DNA of 64,000 nt from Stomorhina lunata (Eukaryota; Arthropoda; Insecta; Diptera; Rhiniidae). Within the stretch, counting starts at the first letter, position 1; each line of letters opens with the position of its first letter. Positions 13,295-24,264 of the stretch are shown in pieces. Position numbers and translations under genes: made by a program. Below the pieces are notes generated by a model. That model saw only the letters and a list, made by a program, of their open reading frames with translations, was not told the DNA's origin and did not search any database. The stretch covers positions 31,768,632 to 31,832,631 of the forward strand of contig OW121740.1 in assembly GCA_933228675.1 (NCBI GenBank), written 5' to 3'.

Positions 13295-13851
13295 TAGAGT
13301 GGTTCGAAAAAAAAGTTGAGTCAGTCACCCCCTAGGATTAAAGATAATGTCAAAACAATTCCAAAACGTATTTTTTTATTTTTTACCACGCCTACAAATA
13401 CCGCCCTTTTAGTATTTTGTTCATTGTGTCGCCTTCTTTAGTCCGAATTTAACACTTTATACATCGATGTTTAGGGCTCTGTAAGGATTACATTTCTCTC
13501 TTTGATAGTTTTTTACAACCTCGTCAATTTCTAGTCATAACTTTTTAAAATTCGAGTCGTACCCACCCTAATCAAATCGAGTAAAAAATATATTTTAGTA
13601 GTTATGACTATAAATTGACGTGGTAGTAAAAAACTATCAAAGAGAGAAATGTAGCCCTTACAGAGCCGAGAACACCGATATATAATATGTTATGATCGGA
13701 CTTAAAATGACGACACAGTGAACAAAATACTAAAAGGGCGGTATTTGTAGGCGTGGTAAAAAAATATTTTTTGGAATTGTTTAGACATTATCTTTAATCC
13801 TAGGGGGTGACTGACATAACTTTTTTTTTGTATGGAAGGCGAACCGCTCTA
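13295..13851. mobile_element. Foldback hAT-type MITE
   Basis: The 557-bp element starts TAGAGTGGTTCG and ends with the complement of TAGAGCGGTTCG, fitting the hAT terminal pattern YARNG. It is flanked by a perfect 8-bp duplication GGGTCCAG (13287-13294 and 13852-13859), the hAT target-site length. Almost the whole element is one inverted repeat: GTCAGTCACCCCCTAGG near 13316 mirrors the sequence near 13815, and the arms remain alignable nearly to the centre (about 13570). One end has a short indel relative to the other (CCTTCCATAC). It encodes nothing and would need a transposase from elsewhere. Confidence 0.85.
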
Positions 13852-13859
13852 GGGTCCAG

Positions 13860-14085
13860 TATAATTCTTCCTAACAAAAACGGGCAGCTATTTATAGAAA
13901 TCTGTGCGAAGTCATCGGTAATCGGAGGAACAATGTTCAAACAAAAACCATCTTCCCATCGGTACACTTGGATGTCTGATTGTATATGGTATTTGATTGA
14001 GGAGCAAAAAGTAACTAAAGGCTTACTGTTATGTCCCAAAACACGTAGGCAAAAGTCTGATTTCTTGAGAGCACTTGACAAATAA
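13860..14085 (+). pseudogene. LINE endonuclease fragment (RTE-like)
   Basis: The translation contains NKNGQLFIEICAK, then VIGGTMFKQKP and SSHRYTWMS. This series is characteristic of the APE-type endonuclease of RTE-like non-LTR retrotransposons (family pattern: NENG.LF, IGGT.F.HK, HK.TW.SPDG). The following SPDG..NQIDH segment is missing or decayed and no reverse transcriptase follows. It is a short relic between the MITE and the BEL/Pao fragment. Assignment rests on motif memory only. Confidence 0.55.
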
Positions 14086-14339
14086 GTCAAGTAAAGTCCA
14101 CGCCGCTAGAAAAGACGGTATAGCCCAAACTGCTGCTGCTACCAATCGTACAAGGGTCTCTTTAATCTTGACAAAAAGCTAACTTATAACAGTACCACCT
14201 CAACCAGGCCACTTAGAAATAGTACCGGCGAACTCGTTACTTCGGAAACTGAGCAGCTTGGAATCTGGTATAATCATCCTTGAAATCTTCTAGATGTACC
14301 GGTACAACCCTCCCTCAACAAATGTGATTGTCCTTAACA

Positions 14340-15182
14340 CTCTGGAAGTTCTGACATATGCTCAATGCAAATTTGTTACGTGTAAATTGTAAATTGTTTG
14401 GTGACAACGCTGGTAATTTACAAAATAGATGTCAAAAGCAGACGATTTCAGTTCGATTTAAACAACGAACGAACCGAGATTTTATGCTTTTCACCCACAC
14501 TGGCTTGGATTTTGCTGGGCTTTTTGACATCAAAAGTTATTTCAAACGAGCCTGTCAAGTTGCAAAGGGGTACGTTTGTGTGTTTGTGTGCTTTTCCACT
14601 AAGGCAATACATTTAGAAGCCACTTCTGACTATCCACAGCTGACTTCTTAGCAGTCTTAAGCCGATTTGTCTTACGCCGTAGTTGTCCCCTTCACCTCCA
14701 TTCCAATAACGGGACTATATTCGAGAAAACTTGAAAAGCTTAAATGTTTAAAAACTCTTTTCCGTAAGAAAGCCGTTTGCCACAAATACACTTTCGAAGA
14801 GATTTCCATATTGATTTCCAAGATTGAATACTTCTTGAACTACAAACCTCTCTCGCCTATTTCAACTAAACCTGTGCACTGATTCTAGGACATTTTTTTA
14901 TTGAGACTCAAATCTAGCTCCGATTTAAAATCAAATTAGTACTTCGCCGATTTCAGTCCCAAATCACTGGCAAAGGCTTCAATTAATCCTCAAAACGCTT
15001 GCTCTAGATGAAAAAGGTACTTAAAGGAGATAGAAAACAGGATTTAATGGCATTAATCTTTCACCAGGGGCACTGGAAGTGATCAAAGATGGAAATCTTC
15101 CTCCAAACTCTTGGCACCTTGGTAGAGTTATTAAAATCTTTTCGGGTACCGATAATTGCATTCGGTTGGCCACGGTTGTAAG
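14340..15182 (+). pseudogene. BEL/Pao-type LTR retrotransposon integrase, degenerate (left part)
   Basis: Frame-shifted remnant of the integrase region of a BEL/Pao retrotransposon. Recognisable pieces: CKLFGDNAGNLQ; the core start HTGLDFAGLFDIK with the first catalytic aspartate at about 14508; GYVCVFVCFSTKAIHLE; STADFLAVLSRFV after a frameshift near 14630; SNNGT at 14702-14716, where the second catalytic aspartate of the usual SDNGT is asparagine; a C-terminal stretch EISILISKIEYFLNYKPL; and NLPPNSWHLGRVIKIF with GTDNCIRLATVV up to 15182. Several stops and frame changes make it inactive. The reading is cut at 15182 by a hAT-type insertion and resumes at 17961. No LTRs, gag or complete reverse transcriptase were found; 14086-14340 probably belongs to the same relic but is too decayed to place. 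Confidence 0.8.
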
Positions 15183-15353
15183 TAGGATGTTTACTCGAGT
15201 TATATTTGATCGATTATTCGGAAAAATAAAATCGAGTAATCGCTCGAGTAAAATAAAATGGCTAATTTCAAATAAAGACTTACTTGAGTAATTTTCCCCG
15301 AGTAATCGAGTTACTTGAGTAAAACTATTCAATAAATTTTTAAGTGTTCTTTT

Positions 15354-17180
15354 TATACCCACCATCAAAAAAAAATGGGGGGTATATTGAGATTGTCATT
15401 CCTTGTCATTCATTAATATTGGCTCAAAAACGATATATATTCTGAATCCTTATGAAATTCTAAGACGATTGAGCGATGTCCGTCTGTCTGTCCGTCTGTT
15501 TGTCTGTCTGTCTGTTGAAATCACGATAACGCCTAAACGAAATTAGCTAGCCCACTGAAACTTAGTACAAATATTTTTCATCTCCGAAAAAATGTTGGTA
15601 TTGAAATTGGGCAAAATCGGTTCACATTTGACCATAGCTCTCGTATAACCTAGTCTAGGCTAATCGCTTATTTGTTATTAAATGACAAATTATAGCAGCT
15701 ATGATGATAAAATTTAGTATGTAGAAGTTTTGCATTAGCCCTAGGTAGCGTGTAAAATTTCATCAAAATCGGTTCACATTTAGCCATAGCACCCATACAA
15801 AAAACTTACGAAAACAGCCTAAATTTCACCTAAAATACACTTAAATGCCAATAAATCTAAAAGTATAACAGATGTCACCACTTAATTTGGCACAAGAAAG
15901 TCTTATGTCAATGCCAGCCAGTGTGGAAAATTTTGTCGCAATCGGTCACCATTTGACCTAGCTCCCATATAAAAAACTTACGAAAACACAAAAATTCAAA
16001 AAGAAAAGGGGATTTATGTCTGTCTGTCCGTCAGATAAAATCGTGATAGCTCCTTAACTACAAAAGCTACTAAGACTTAATTAAGCACAAGGAAGTCTTA
16101 TGTCAATGTCAGCTAGCGTGCAAAATTTTGTCACAATCGGTCACAATTTCACCATAGCTCCCATATAAAAAACTTATGGAAACACAAAAATACACAAAGA
16201 AAAGGTTGTTTATGTCCGTCTGTCCGTCAGATAAAAGCACGATAGCGCCTTAACGAAAAGAGCTAGAGAGACAAAATTTTACAAAAGTATTTTGGATATC
16301 TTGAAAAAGATGTGTGTTGAAAATGGACAAAATCGGTTCAAATTTGGTTAGAGCTCCCATATAACCCCGCCCCGGGAAACACATTAATGCTGATAAATTG
16401 AACGCAATTGTAATAGCTATGAAGATTAAATTAAAAATAGGGAAGTTTTATGCAATTTTTGATCAGTTTATCAAATCTTATAGGAATCAGTTCATATTTG
16501 ACTTTAGCTTTCATATAAAAAACCATCACGGAAACCAAAAATTTTAGCAAAGGCCAGTTAAAAGCTATTAAATTAGAAACTATGATAGCTATGGGCACCA
16601 AATTTTGCAAGAATATGCTCTATATATATACCAGCCAGTGTGTAATTTTGCTAGAATCGGTCAACATTTGACTATAATTCGTATATATATAACATCCCCT
16701 TTTTATATCTACAATCAAAAAGATTTGGAGGTACTTTATTGTATTAAGATTGCACCTAGGAAATTAGATAGGCATCAATCAATGTTCAGCCCAGACTTTA
16801 TATATGATGAATGCATTAGGAACTCCTAACGAAATATATGGACCTGCCGTATTACTATTAACGTGTTTAGCCTAACTACATATTAATCACAACGAAAAGT
16901 ATTTAACAACTTATTAATGTAAAACTATAACCGGTTATGAGACCGAATTTTGATCAAAGTTAATACTGGGGAAACCACTAAAATATTTTTAAATGTTGAA
17001 CTATAAAGCTACGGCAACCGAATTTAGTCCAAAGGTTTTACCAACAATACCAATTAGCTTAGCGATTTTTTTAGTTTTGGTCCAGATTTTGAATTAGCTG
17101 CGCCCTGTTTCTGAATTTAACACAACTTGATGGTGGGTATATAAGATTCGGCACAGCCGAATATAACACTCTTACTTGTT
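15354..17180 (+). mobile_element. Family A element, copy A2 (near full length)
   Basis: This 1.83-kb copy shows the complete architecture. The 5' end TATACCCACCATC forms a local inverted pair with GGGGGGTATATT. GAGCGATGTCCGTCTGTC leads into the microsatellite. At least seven diverged modules of the form ATCGGTTCACATTTGACCAT follow (15616, 15768, 15941, 16136, 16332, 16486, 16656). The 3' end has GATGGTGGGTATA (inverted copy of the 5' end), the hairpin ATTCGGCACAGCCGAAT and the tail AACACTCTTACTTGTT. DINE-1/HINE-like non-autonomous element; it codes for nothing. Confidence 0.85.
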
Positions 17181-17261
17181 TTTAAATAAAACGACTAAAA
17201 TTTGTCGCAGCGTATTTCTAAACTGTTAAGTTTGTAAAAAAAACGTTGGCCAAGTGGAGAG

Positions 17262-17535
17262 CTAAGATACTACCATAGAGCTGTTGTGGTATTCAAAGGT
17301 CCTAAAGTAATCGTAGCTCCTGTTATAGATTATTTGAAGGTACCATTGCAATCGTAAAACCTACTATAGTCCAGTTGAAGTCTCTGATATATTCGTAGAT
17401 ACTAGTATAGCTTAGTTAAAGATCCCTGTACAATCGTAGCTTCTACTATAGTAACAGTATGTTCTACTATAGTTCAGTTAAAACACGCAATGTAATCGTA
17501 CTTTAGTCCAGTTGATGATTCCATTGTAAACATAG
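17262..17535. repeat. 41-bp minisatellite inside the hAT-type element
   Basis: Six to seven diverged copies of a unit containing CTACTATAGTCCAGTT and ending in AATCG. Unit ends fall at 17313, 17354, 17395 and 17436, exactly 41 bp apart; the next unit is 62 bp because of a partial internal repeat. Confidence 0.85.
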
Positions 17536-17960
17536 GTAAAAGGTAGTCGAAGAGCCTACTAATCTATGAGATTAAACTCAGAATTTATGAAATCGAAAGA
17601 TTGCTTTTAATATATAGAAGTAAATAAACTCTCTTAAAATATTTAGGGCGTTACAAATGTTAATTTTTATTAAAAATATTTTTTTTTTTATTTTTATTCT
17701 ATGTTTTTTATTGCGAATTGTTAAACTTTTTTGTTAATAAAACACTATAATTTTATTAAAAAAAAAATTGTTGTATTAAAAATATATATATATAAAAAGC
17801 TTACAGAAAAATCTTACTCGAGTAATTTTAGGATGAGTTTTTTACTTGATTAACTTGAGTAATTTTTAACGATTAATCGATTTTCCAAGTAATTAAAAAA
17901 CCCCATTTCAAGTTATTTGATTACTTAAACAATCAAAAGTCGAGTAAAATGAACACCCTA

Positions 17961-18030
17961 GTTGTAACGCAGCGCAGATCGATATTCAGGCCTATCGTGA
18001 AATGGATCATGCTTCCCATGTTCGCATTTG
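17961..18030 (+). pseudogene. BEL/Pao integrase C-terminal end (right part)
   Basis: Immediately after the hAT-type insertion the frame continues TQRRSIFRPIVKWIMLP, matching the usual integrase ending with RPIVK. It joins the segment ending at 15182. Beyond about 18030 the frame decays. Confidence 0.7.
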
Positions 18031-18535
18031 GAAATTCCCTCATATTTCAATATTAATTTCATTTTAGCTCAACAAGTTAGAAAACTCTCAATCTTGTTGA
18101 AAGGATTCCTAGAAAAGTATGCAAACGCCCATACCTATTATGCACGTGTCTCAAGTTCCTTGCTATGAACATGGCCGAGCGTATCAGCGCCATCCGCAAA
18201 TACAAAAGCAAAAGCTTCGTTTTCCCAAATAATGAATAGAACGAAAAAGATTTTAAAAAATTCCGTCAATCTAAGTCGTCAACTACGTCATTTAACACGG
18301 TAACCTGGACAAAAATACGCCGTCAGAACTCAATACCGACAGTTCTTGTTAAAATCGGTTCGATAATTGGTCCAGCTCTACACCCCAGCATTCATACATA
18401 ATTCCCACGAAATTTCAATTGGAACAAGGGGTACTTCTCTCAGACAATTCATCAGCTGTATCCGATTCTATTTTTAGACTCATTGAAAGGGACCTACGTT
18501 TTAACTCCGGCTCCGAACGGCAAATGGATTAGTTA
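18031..18535. other. Unassigned, possibly more of the BEL/Pao relic
   Basis: Slightly less AT-rich than its surroundings and with protein-like open stretches in changing frames (for example MNMAERISAIRKYKSKSF), but I recognise no domain. Confidence 0.3.
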
Positions 18536-18704
18536 GAGAAGTTTTACATAGCCTCATACTCAATAACCAGTGGCCAGCTGAGTTATGAGGTGAACTGCCC
18601 CTTTTTTTCGAAATTTTGGTTTTCAAGTGGGTCTGACCGGGGATCGAACTAGGGACCTCTGGTATGTTAGGCGGATGAATAACCTGCTATACCACTGCAG
18701 TTCT
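18536..18704 (-). repeat. tRNA-derived SINE candidate
   Basis: On the minus strand a box-A-like GTGGTATAGCAGG and a box-B-like GTTCGATCCCCGG are spaced as in a tRNA. A loop CTAACAT would read AAC, and the order of motifs closely follows tRNA-Val(AAC). The anticodon and T stems no longer pair fully. A body of about 100 bp (CACTTGAAAACCAAAATTTC, GGGGCAGTTCACCTCA) follows, which favours a SINE over a solitary tRNA pseudogene. The 3' limit is approximate. Confidence 0.5.
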
Positions 18705-19819
18705 ACACCCAAACAGTGTCTTAAAATTTAGAAAATATAATAAAAATATATGTAAATTTGTCGATAATTGGCAATGATTTTACCTAAGTAGTAAATGTTA
18801 AGAAATAGTCGGGCGTGATTGGCTGATATGTAGTTTTTTTAATTTATTACTTTATAAGTGCTTTTAAATTTATACAAAACACCGTATTAGAAGATAACTT
18901 ATTGTTTGCATTTTGAAAAGAAAATTGTTCTTGTATAAATATTTTAATAACTTTTTACAGATTTTTCTTTCATTACAGGTATACATACGCGTGCATACAT
19001 ATTTTGTATTATATCCGTTACGCTACTATCAAAGTTCATCTTTATATTTCCTTTGAATTTAATCTAAAGAAAAAATTTAATTTAAAAAGAAAATTCCTTA
19101 ATTTGAAAGAAAGGAAATGCTTACATATTTGCCTTTGATAAGAAAAAATACAGACTTCACACATACTTACTTATTTACATACACACACACAAACATATGT
19201 GACTGACTATATGACTCTTCTAAATAAGTTTGTTATCTTATTAAATAAATTTATTAAAAGTTATTTAACGTTTTATCAAACTCATTATAAAAAGTATGTT
19301 ATACGTTATATGTACGTTCGTACCTCTTACAATGAACTTATATTAAATTACAAACTTGACATCAGAATCAGTAAAAGTAAATTTGCAAAACAGACTTATA
19401 AACTTCATTACTGTTTGTTTATAAAGCGTTAAAAATTTTTACAATCTTATTAACTCATAGCCTGCAGATAATATGAAGGAAAAATCTTTTTGACGGCACT
19501 TCCTTTCTTTATAAAAAGCCATGGGGCTTAATAAGAGATAAATAAACAAAGATAAATTTTTATGTTAGAATATGTGTTTGGTAAAGAATAATACCTTACA
19601 GTAAAATATAAAACAAATGTATGGATTATTAAAAAAAATATTGAAGGTGCAAAATTTGATGATTATCAAATAAATATGAGTTAATTTAATGCAAATTTAA
19701 TTTTCGCATAAACTGTAGTAGCATTTAGTTAGATTACCAAAAGGGTACATAAATGATTAAATTAAATTATTTTTTTTAAGCATTGGATCAAAGCAAATAC
19801 AAATGAAAATATAAAAAAA
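18705..19819. other. AT-rich stretch, nothing recognised
   Basis: A short CA-rich run at about 19180-19195 is the only simple structure noted. Confidence 0.6.
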
Positions 19820-20415
19820 TTAAGTAAGAAAGTGCTACTAAGGTCAAAGGTGTTCTTTTTCCTGTATAAAGACAAATATTTGCCATCATAAGAACATTTT
19901 CTCAAAACTTATATATTTAAGCTGTTTCCGTCATTTGGATTTATATGAGAGCTAGGGTCAAATGTTTACCGATTATCTCGAAATTTGGCAAATTGATTCA
20001 ATTTGTTACAAAAATTATGTCTGCAAAAAAGAAACTTTAAATTCTCATTGTCTTTAGATTTAAGAGACAAAATTCACTAGAATTTTGTCTCGTTTAGTGC
20101 GTTTAGACACATAAGTTTGTATGGGAGCTCTGGTCAAATGTGGACCGATTTCAATGAAATTTAAAGTAAAAGTAAAGTAATAGATAAGCAGTATTTGTTT
20201 TATATTTCATGACAAAATTTTGATATTTGTGGCCAATATATCAATTCCGGGAAGTGGGAACTAAGGGGGGTCCCACTATCAGAAAAATTATTTGTGCCAA
20301 ATTTCATCAAATTATCTTTAGAATTGCGACCTGTACTTTTATTACAAGGTTTACATTGGGGTCCAGCTATCCAGCCAGACGGACTGACTGATATAGCTAA
20401 ATCGACTTAGAAAGT
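19820..20415 (-). mobile_element. Family B element, copy B2 (inverted, truncated)
   Basis: Starts TTAAGTAAGAAAGTGCTA, but the 3' hairpin and inverted-repeat segment of about 40 bp are deleted, so GTGCTA runs straight into CTAAGGTCAAAGG. Interior modules follow to GATATAGCTAAATCGACTTAGAAAGTGATAC, after which minisatellite MS3 begins in place of the 5' end. Confidence 0.75.
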
Positions 20416-22496
20416 GATACAAAATTTTTTTAAAGAAAATTTTTTTCATCAAAAATTTTTCATAAGAAATTTTTTGTCCTTTAAAAATTTATCAATAGAA
20501 AATTTTTTTATCAAAAATTATTCTATAGAACATTTTTTTATCAAAAATTTTTTTATAGAAAATTTTTTTATCAACAATTTGTCTATAGAAAATATTTTTA
20601 TCAAACATAAAAAATTTTTTTAAAGAAAATTTTTACCATCAAAAATTTTTTTTAAGAAAATTTTTACCATCAAACATTTTTTTATAGAAAATTTTTTTAT
20701 CAAAAATTTTTCTATAGAAAATTTTTTTATCAAAAATTTTTCTATAGAAAATTTTTTTATCAAAAACTTTTCTATAGAAAATTTTTTTATCAAAAACTTT
20801 TCTATAGAAATTTTTTTTGTCAAAAATTTTTCTATAGAAAATTTTTTTATCAAAAATTTTTCTATAGAAAATTTTTTTATCAAAAATTTTTCTATAGAAA
20901 ATTTTTTCATCAAAAATTTTTCTATTTAAAATTTTTTTATCAAAAGTTTTCTATAGAAAATTTTTTTATCAAAAGTTTTCTATAGAAAATTTTTTTATCA
21001 AAAGTTTTCTATAAAAAAATTTTTTATCAAAAATTTTTCTATAGAAAATTTTTTTTTCAAAAATTTTTCTATAGAAAATTTTTTTATCAAAAATTTTTCT
21101 ATAGAAAATTTTTTTATCAAAAATTTTTCTATAGAAAATTTTTTTATCAAAAATTTTTTATAGAAAATTTTTTTATCAAAAATTTTTCTATAGAAAATTT
21201 TTTTATCAAAAATTTTTGTATAGAAAATTTTTTTATCAAAAATTTTTCTATCAACAATTTTTTTATCAAAAATGTTTCTATTAAAAATTTTTTTATCAAA
21301 AATTTTTCTATCGAAAAATTTTTTATCAAAAATTTTTCTCTAGAAAATTTTTCTCATCAAAAATTTTTATACAGAAATTTTTTCTTATCTAAAATTTTTC
21401 TATTGGAGATATTTTTATCAAAAATTTTTCTATAGAAAAATTTTTTATCAAAAATTTTTCTCTAGAAAATTTTTCTAATGGAGATTTTTTTATCAAAAAT
21501 TTTTTATAGAATTTTTTTATTAAAAATTTTTCTATTGTAAATTATTTTTATCAAAAATAGAAAATTTTTAATAAAAAATTTTTCTATAAATGTTTATATA
21601 GAAATTTTTTTTATCAAAAATGTTTCTATAGAAAATTTTTTAATCAAAAATGTTTCTATAGAAAATTTTTTTATCAAAAATTTTTCTATAGAAAATTTTT
21701 TTATCAAAAATTTTTCTATAGAAAATTTTTTTATCAAAAATTTTTCTATAGAAAATTTTTTTATCAAAAATTTTTCAATATAAAATATTTTATCAAAAAT
21801 TTTTTTATAGAAAATTTTTTTTATCAAAAATCTTTCTATAGAAAATTTTTTTATCAAAAATTTTTCTATAGAAAATTTTTTTTATCAAAAATTTTTCTAT
21901 AGAAAATTTTTTTTATCAAAAATTTTTCTATAGAAAATTTTTTTTATCAAAAATTTTTCTTTAGAAAATTTTTTTATCAAAAATTTTTCTATAGAAAATT
22001 TTTTTATCGAAAATTTTTTATCAAAAATTTTTCTATAGAAACTTTTTTATCAAATATTTTTCTATAGGAAATTTTTTTAACAAACATTTTTCTTTAAGCA
22101 ATTTTTTTATCAAAAATTTTTGTAGAGAAAATTTTTTTCATCAAAAATTTTTCTATGGAAAATTTTTTTCATCAAAAAGTTTTCTATAGAAAATTTTTTT
22201 TATCAAAAATTTTTCTATAGAAAATTTTTTTATCAAAAATGTTGCTATAGAAATTTTTTCTATTGGAGATGTTTTTATCAAAAACTTATAAATTTTTTTT
22301 TTCAAAAAAGTTTGTATAGAATATTTTTCTATTAGAGATTTTTTTTATCAAAAATTTTTCTATAGAAAATGTTTTTATCAAAAGTTTTTCTATAGAAAAT
22401 TTTTCTTTAAAAAAAAATTGTCCATAGAAAATTTTTATATCAAAAATTTTTCCATAGAAAATTTTTTTAACACAAATTTTTCTATAGAAAATTTTT
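20416..22496. repeat. Minisatellite MS3, about 70 copies of a 30-bp unit
   Basis: The unit is a TTTTTCTATAGAAAA core with a TTTTTTTATCAAAAA linker; in the regular part the period is exactly 30 bp. More diverged than MS2, especially at both ends. The lysine/phenylalanine-rich open frames (SIEKFLIKKF repeats) on the minus strand are artefacts of this period being divisible by three. Confidence 0.95.
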
Positions 22497-23118
22497 TTGA
22501 AAGAAGTTCATTTTAGTTGAACCAGAATTTATGTTGATGGTTGTGAGTTCAAGTCGGGCTTAAGTTCATGTCATAAATTATTTTTTTTAATTTATGATTT
22601 TTAAATTAGATGAATAAATTTTAGGAATACTGAAAAAACTATATGACACTTAGCAATGTGGAATGCTGCATTTTCTGTTCCGCTACGGACTTCATAAGCA
22701 CACTTTGTCACCAACTGTTAGATGCCAGTAGTTAAGATCATCTATTTAACTGAATTCTTATGCGAAATGGAAAACCAGAATTATGTTAACACTCATTTCT
22801 ATTTCACCTATGACCATATGATAGATTCAGTTAGATGAACTTATCCATCATAGTTTTTTCCCTTATGTTTTATATCCCTATCATTTATTCTTCTTCTGTT
22901 ATCATTGACTCCCAGTGGAGCATAGGGCCTCAGCCTATCCTTTATTAATCTACATTTACTTTGTACTTTAACCAACTGTCAGCTGGTAATGAAGCAAGTT
23001 TTGACAAGTTTTTGTTTATTCTTTTACGTTAATGCAAATTTTTAATTTAGTTTCGACTGGAAAGAGTTAACAAAAACATGTAAATCGCGGTGCCCATTCA
23101 ATTTAATTGAAAGAAGTT
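22497..23118. mobile_element. Insertion in MS3 flanked by a 12-bp direct repeat
   Basis: TTGAAAGAAGTT occurs at 22497-22508 and 23107-23118, and MS3 units resume after the second copy. Inside, on the minus strand near 22893-22932, is GGCCCTATGCTCCACTGGGA followed by GATAACAGAAGAAGAA. That is a LINE-like 3' terminal motif also seen near 31990 and 34036. The 12-bp duplication suits retrotransposition, but the motif is central rather than terminal, so more than one event is likely. A tRNA-box-B-like GAGTTCAAGTC lies near 22546. Confidence 0.5.
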
Positions 23119-23290
23119 AATTTTTTTTATCAAAATTTTTTTTCATCAAAAATTTTTGTATAGAAAATTTTTTTATCAAAAACTTTTCTATAGAAAATTT
23201 TTTAATCAAAAATTTTTCGATAGAAAAGTTTTTTATCAAACATATTTTGCATCAAGAATTTGTCTATAGAAAATTTTTTTGTCAAAAATA
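23119..23290. repeat. Minisatellite MS3, right remnant
   Basis: Decayed 30-bp units with ATCAAAAATTTTT and TATAGAAAATTTTT continue the array beyond the insertion. Confidence 0.85.
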
Positions 23291-24262
23291 CACTCAGAAT
23301 ATTATGTAAGTAAAATTAACTTAAAATGTAATTTGAAATGAATGAATATTCATTTAAAAACCGGTCAACTGATTTTTCATTCAAATTTAATAAATATTTC
23401 ATTTAAATTTAACTGACAAATATTTAAACTACATTTTCAGTTTTAAAAATGGAATATTCAGTTGTTATCAAAAAAATTACTGACAAAAATTTAAACTACA
23501 TTTTTAGTATAAAAAACGGAAATTTTCATTTATTTTTAAAAAATTGAATGGTAAAAACTACGTACAATTTTCGTAAAACGGACAATTTTCATTTGTTTTT
23601 GTAATTAACGTAACAAAAAAGACGAAACCATATAAAGGTTTTATCCTTTAAGGCATCAAAAAACCAAACAGACAAAACAAAGTTTGCTGTTTGCTTAGGC
23701 CCCATGATAGGCGGCCAGTATTATAAAAAGCTTCTTCAGTAAGCAAACCTAAGATACTTAAGGAAAACAAATAATTCAACAAATACGAATTATATTTGAT
23801 ACAATAATTGAAAAAATATATAAAAACTAAACAACTGATATTTTCAAATGTTACGGATTTTCAGTATTTTTTTGTATGTTGTTTTTTTAAACAAATGTGT
23901 AGATACCCTGTAGTAAAACTGGGATCATGTGTCTCCATGTCAACACTTTGTGTAACATCAATTCAAATGTCCCCAATTTTAGTTCAGTACTGAAATAGTG
24001 ATTATATAGAGACAACTATTCTAGTATATGTCAATAGTAGATAACATGTCAATAGTAGATAACATTGGATGCGGCAAAATAGACAAGTAGTACTGGAGAC
24101 ATTGTCAATAGCAAAACAGTATTGTTTCTCTGACGGCATTTACTGCAGGGTATGTTAAAAATAAATTTTCATGTAAATTTAAATGAATATTCATTTGAAA
24201 ACAACATAGCCGAAAATTTCCTAAACAACATACAATCAGTTACTGTAATAATTTCCTGAGTG
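23291..24262. mobile_element. TIR element with TA duplication (CACTCAG ends)
   Basis: Left end CACTCAGAATATTAT and right end complement CACTCAGGAAATTATTAC, flanked by TA on both sides (23289-23290, 24263-24264). The pair ATGAATATTCATTT also recurs near both ends. Length is 972 bp including a nested MITE. No transposase is visible. TA duplication suggests a Tc1/mariner-mobilised MITE; the superfamily is not proven. Confidence 0.55.
23906..24150. mobile_element. Small nested MITE (CCCTGTAGTAAA ends)
   Basis: CCCTGTAGTAAA at 23906 and the complement of CCCTGCAGTAAA ending at 24150 are inverted copies with one mismatch. TA flanks both sides. It is 245 bp, non-coding, and sits inside the 23291-24262 element. 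Confidence 0.6.
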
Positions 24263-24264
24263 TA

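Larger units (their letters stand above)
15183..17960. mobile_element. hAT-type non-autonomous element carrying a nested family A element
   Basis: Begins TAGGATGTTTACTCGA and ends with the complement of TAGGGTGTTCATTTTACTCGA. The flanks are GTTGTAAG (15175-15182) and GTTGTAAC (17961-17968), an 8-bp duplication with one difference. Removing the insert rejoins the BEL/Pao frame (ATVV to TQRRS), which independently proves the boundaries. Without nested A2 (15354-17180) the element is about 950 bp. It has repeated CGAGTAAT and ACTTGAGTAA motifs near both ends and a 41-bp tandem repeat, but no transposase. Confidence 0.8.

Noticed and set aside
13287..13859. Reading the foldback element as a TA-duplicating Tc1/mariner MITE
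   Set aside because: The TA is part of the TAGAG terminus; the perfect 8-bp GGGTCCAG flanks and YARNG-type ends fit hAT better.
13800..14090. 96-residue minus-strand open frame
   Set aside because: Opposite-strand shadow of the LINE endonuclease fragment and the MITE end; composition fits no family.
20414..21857. Open frames with repeated SIEKFLIKKF on the minus strand
   Set aside because: Produced by the 30-bp minisatellite, whose period is a multiple of three; no start context or conservation beyond the repeat.
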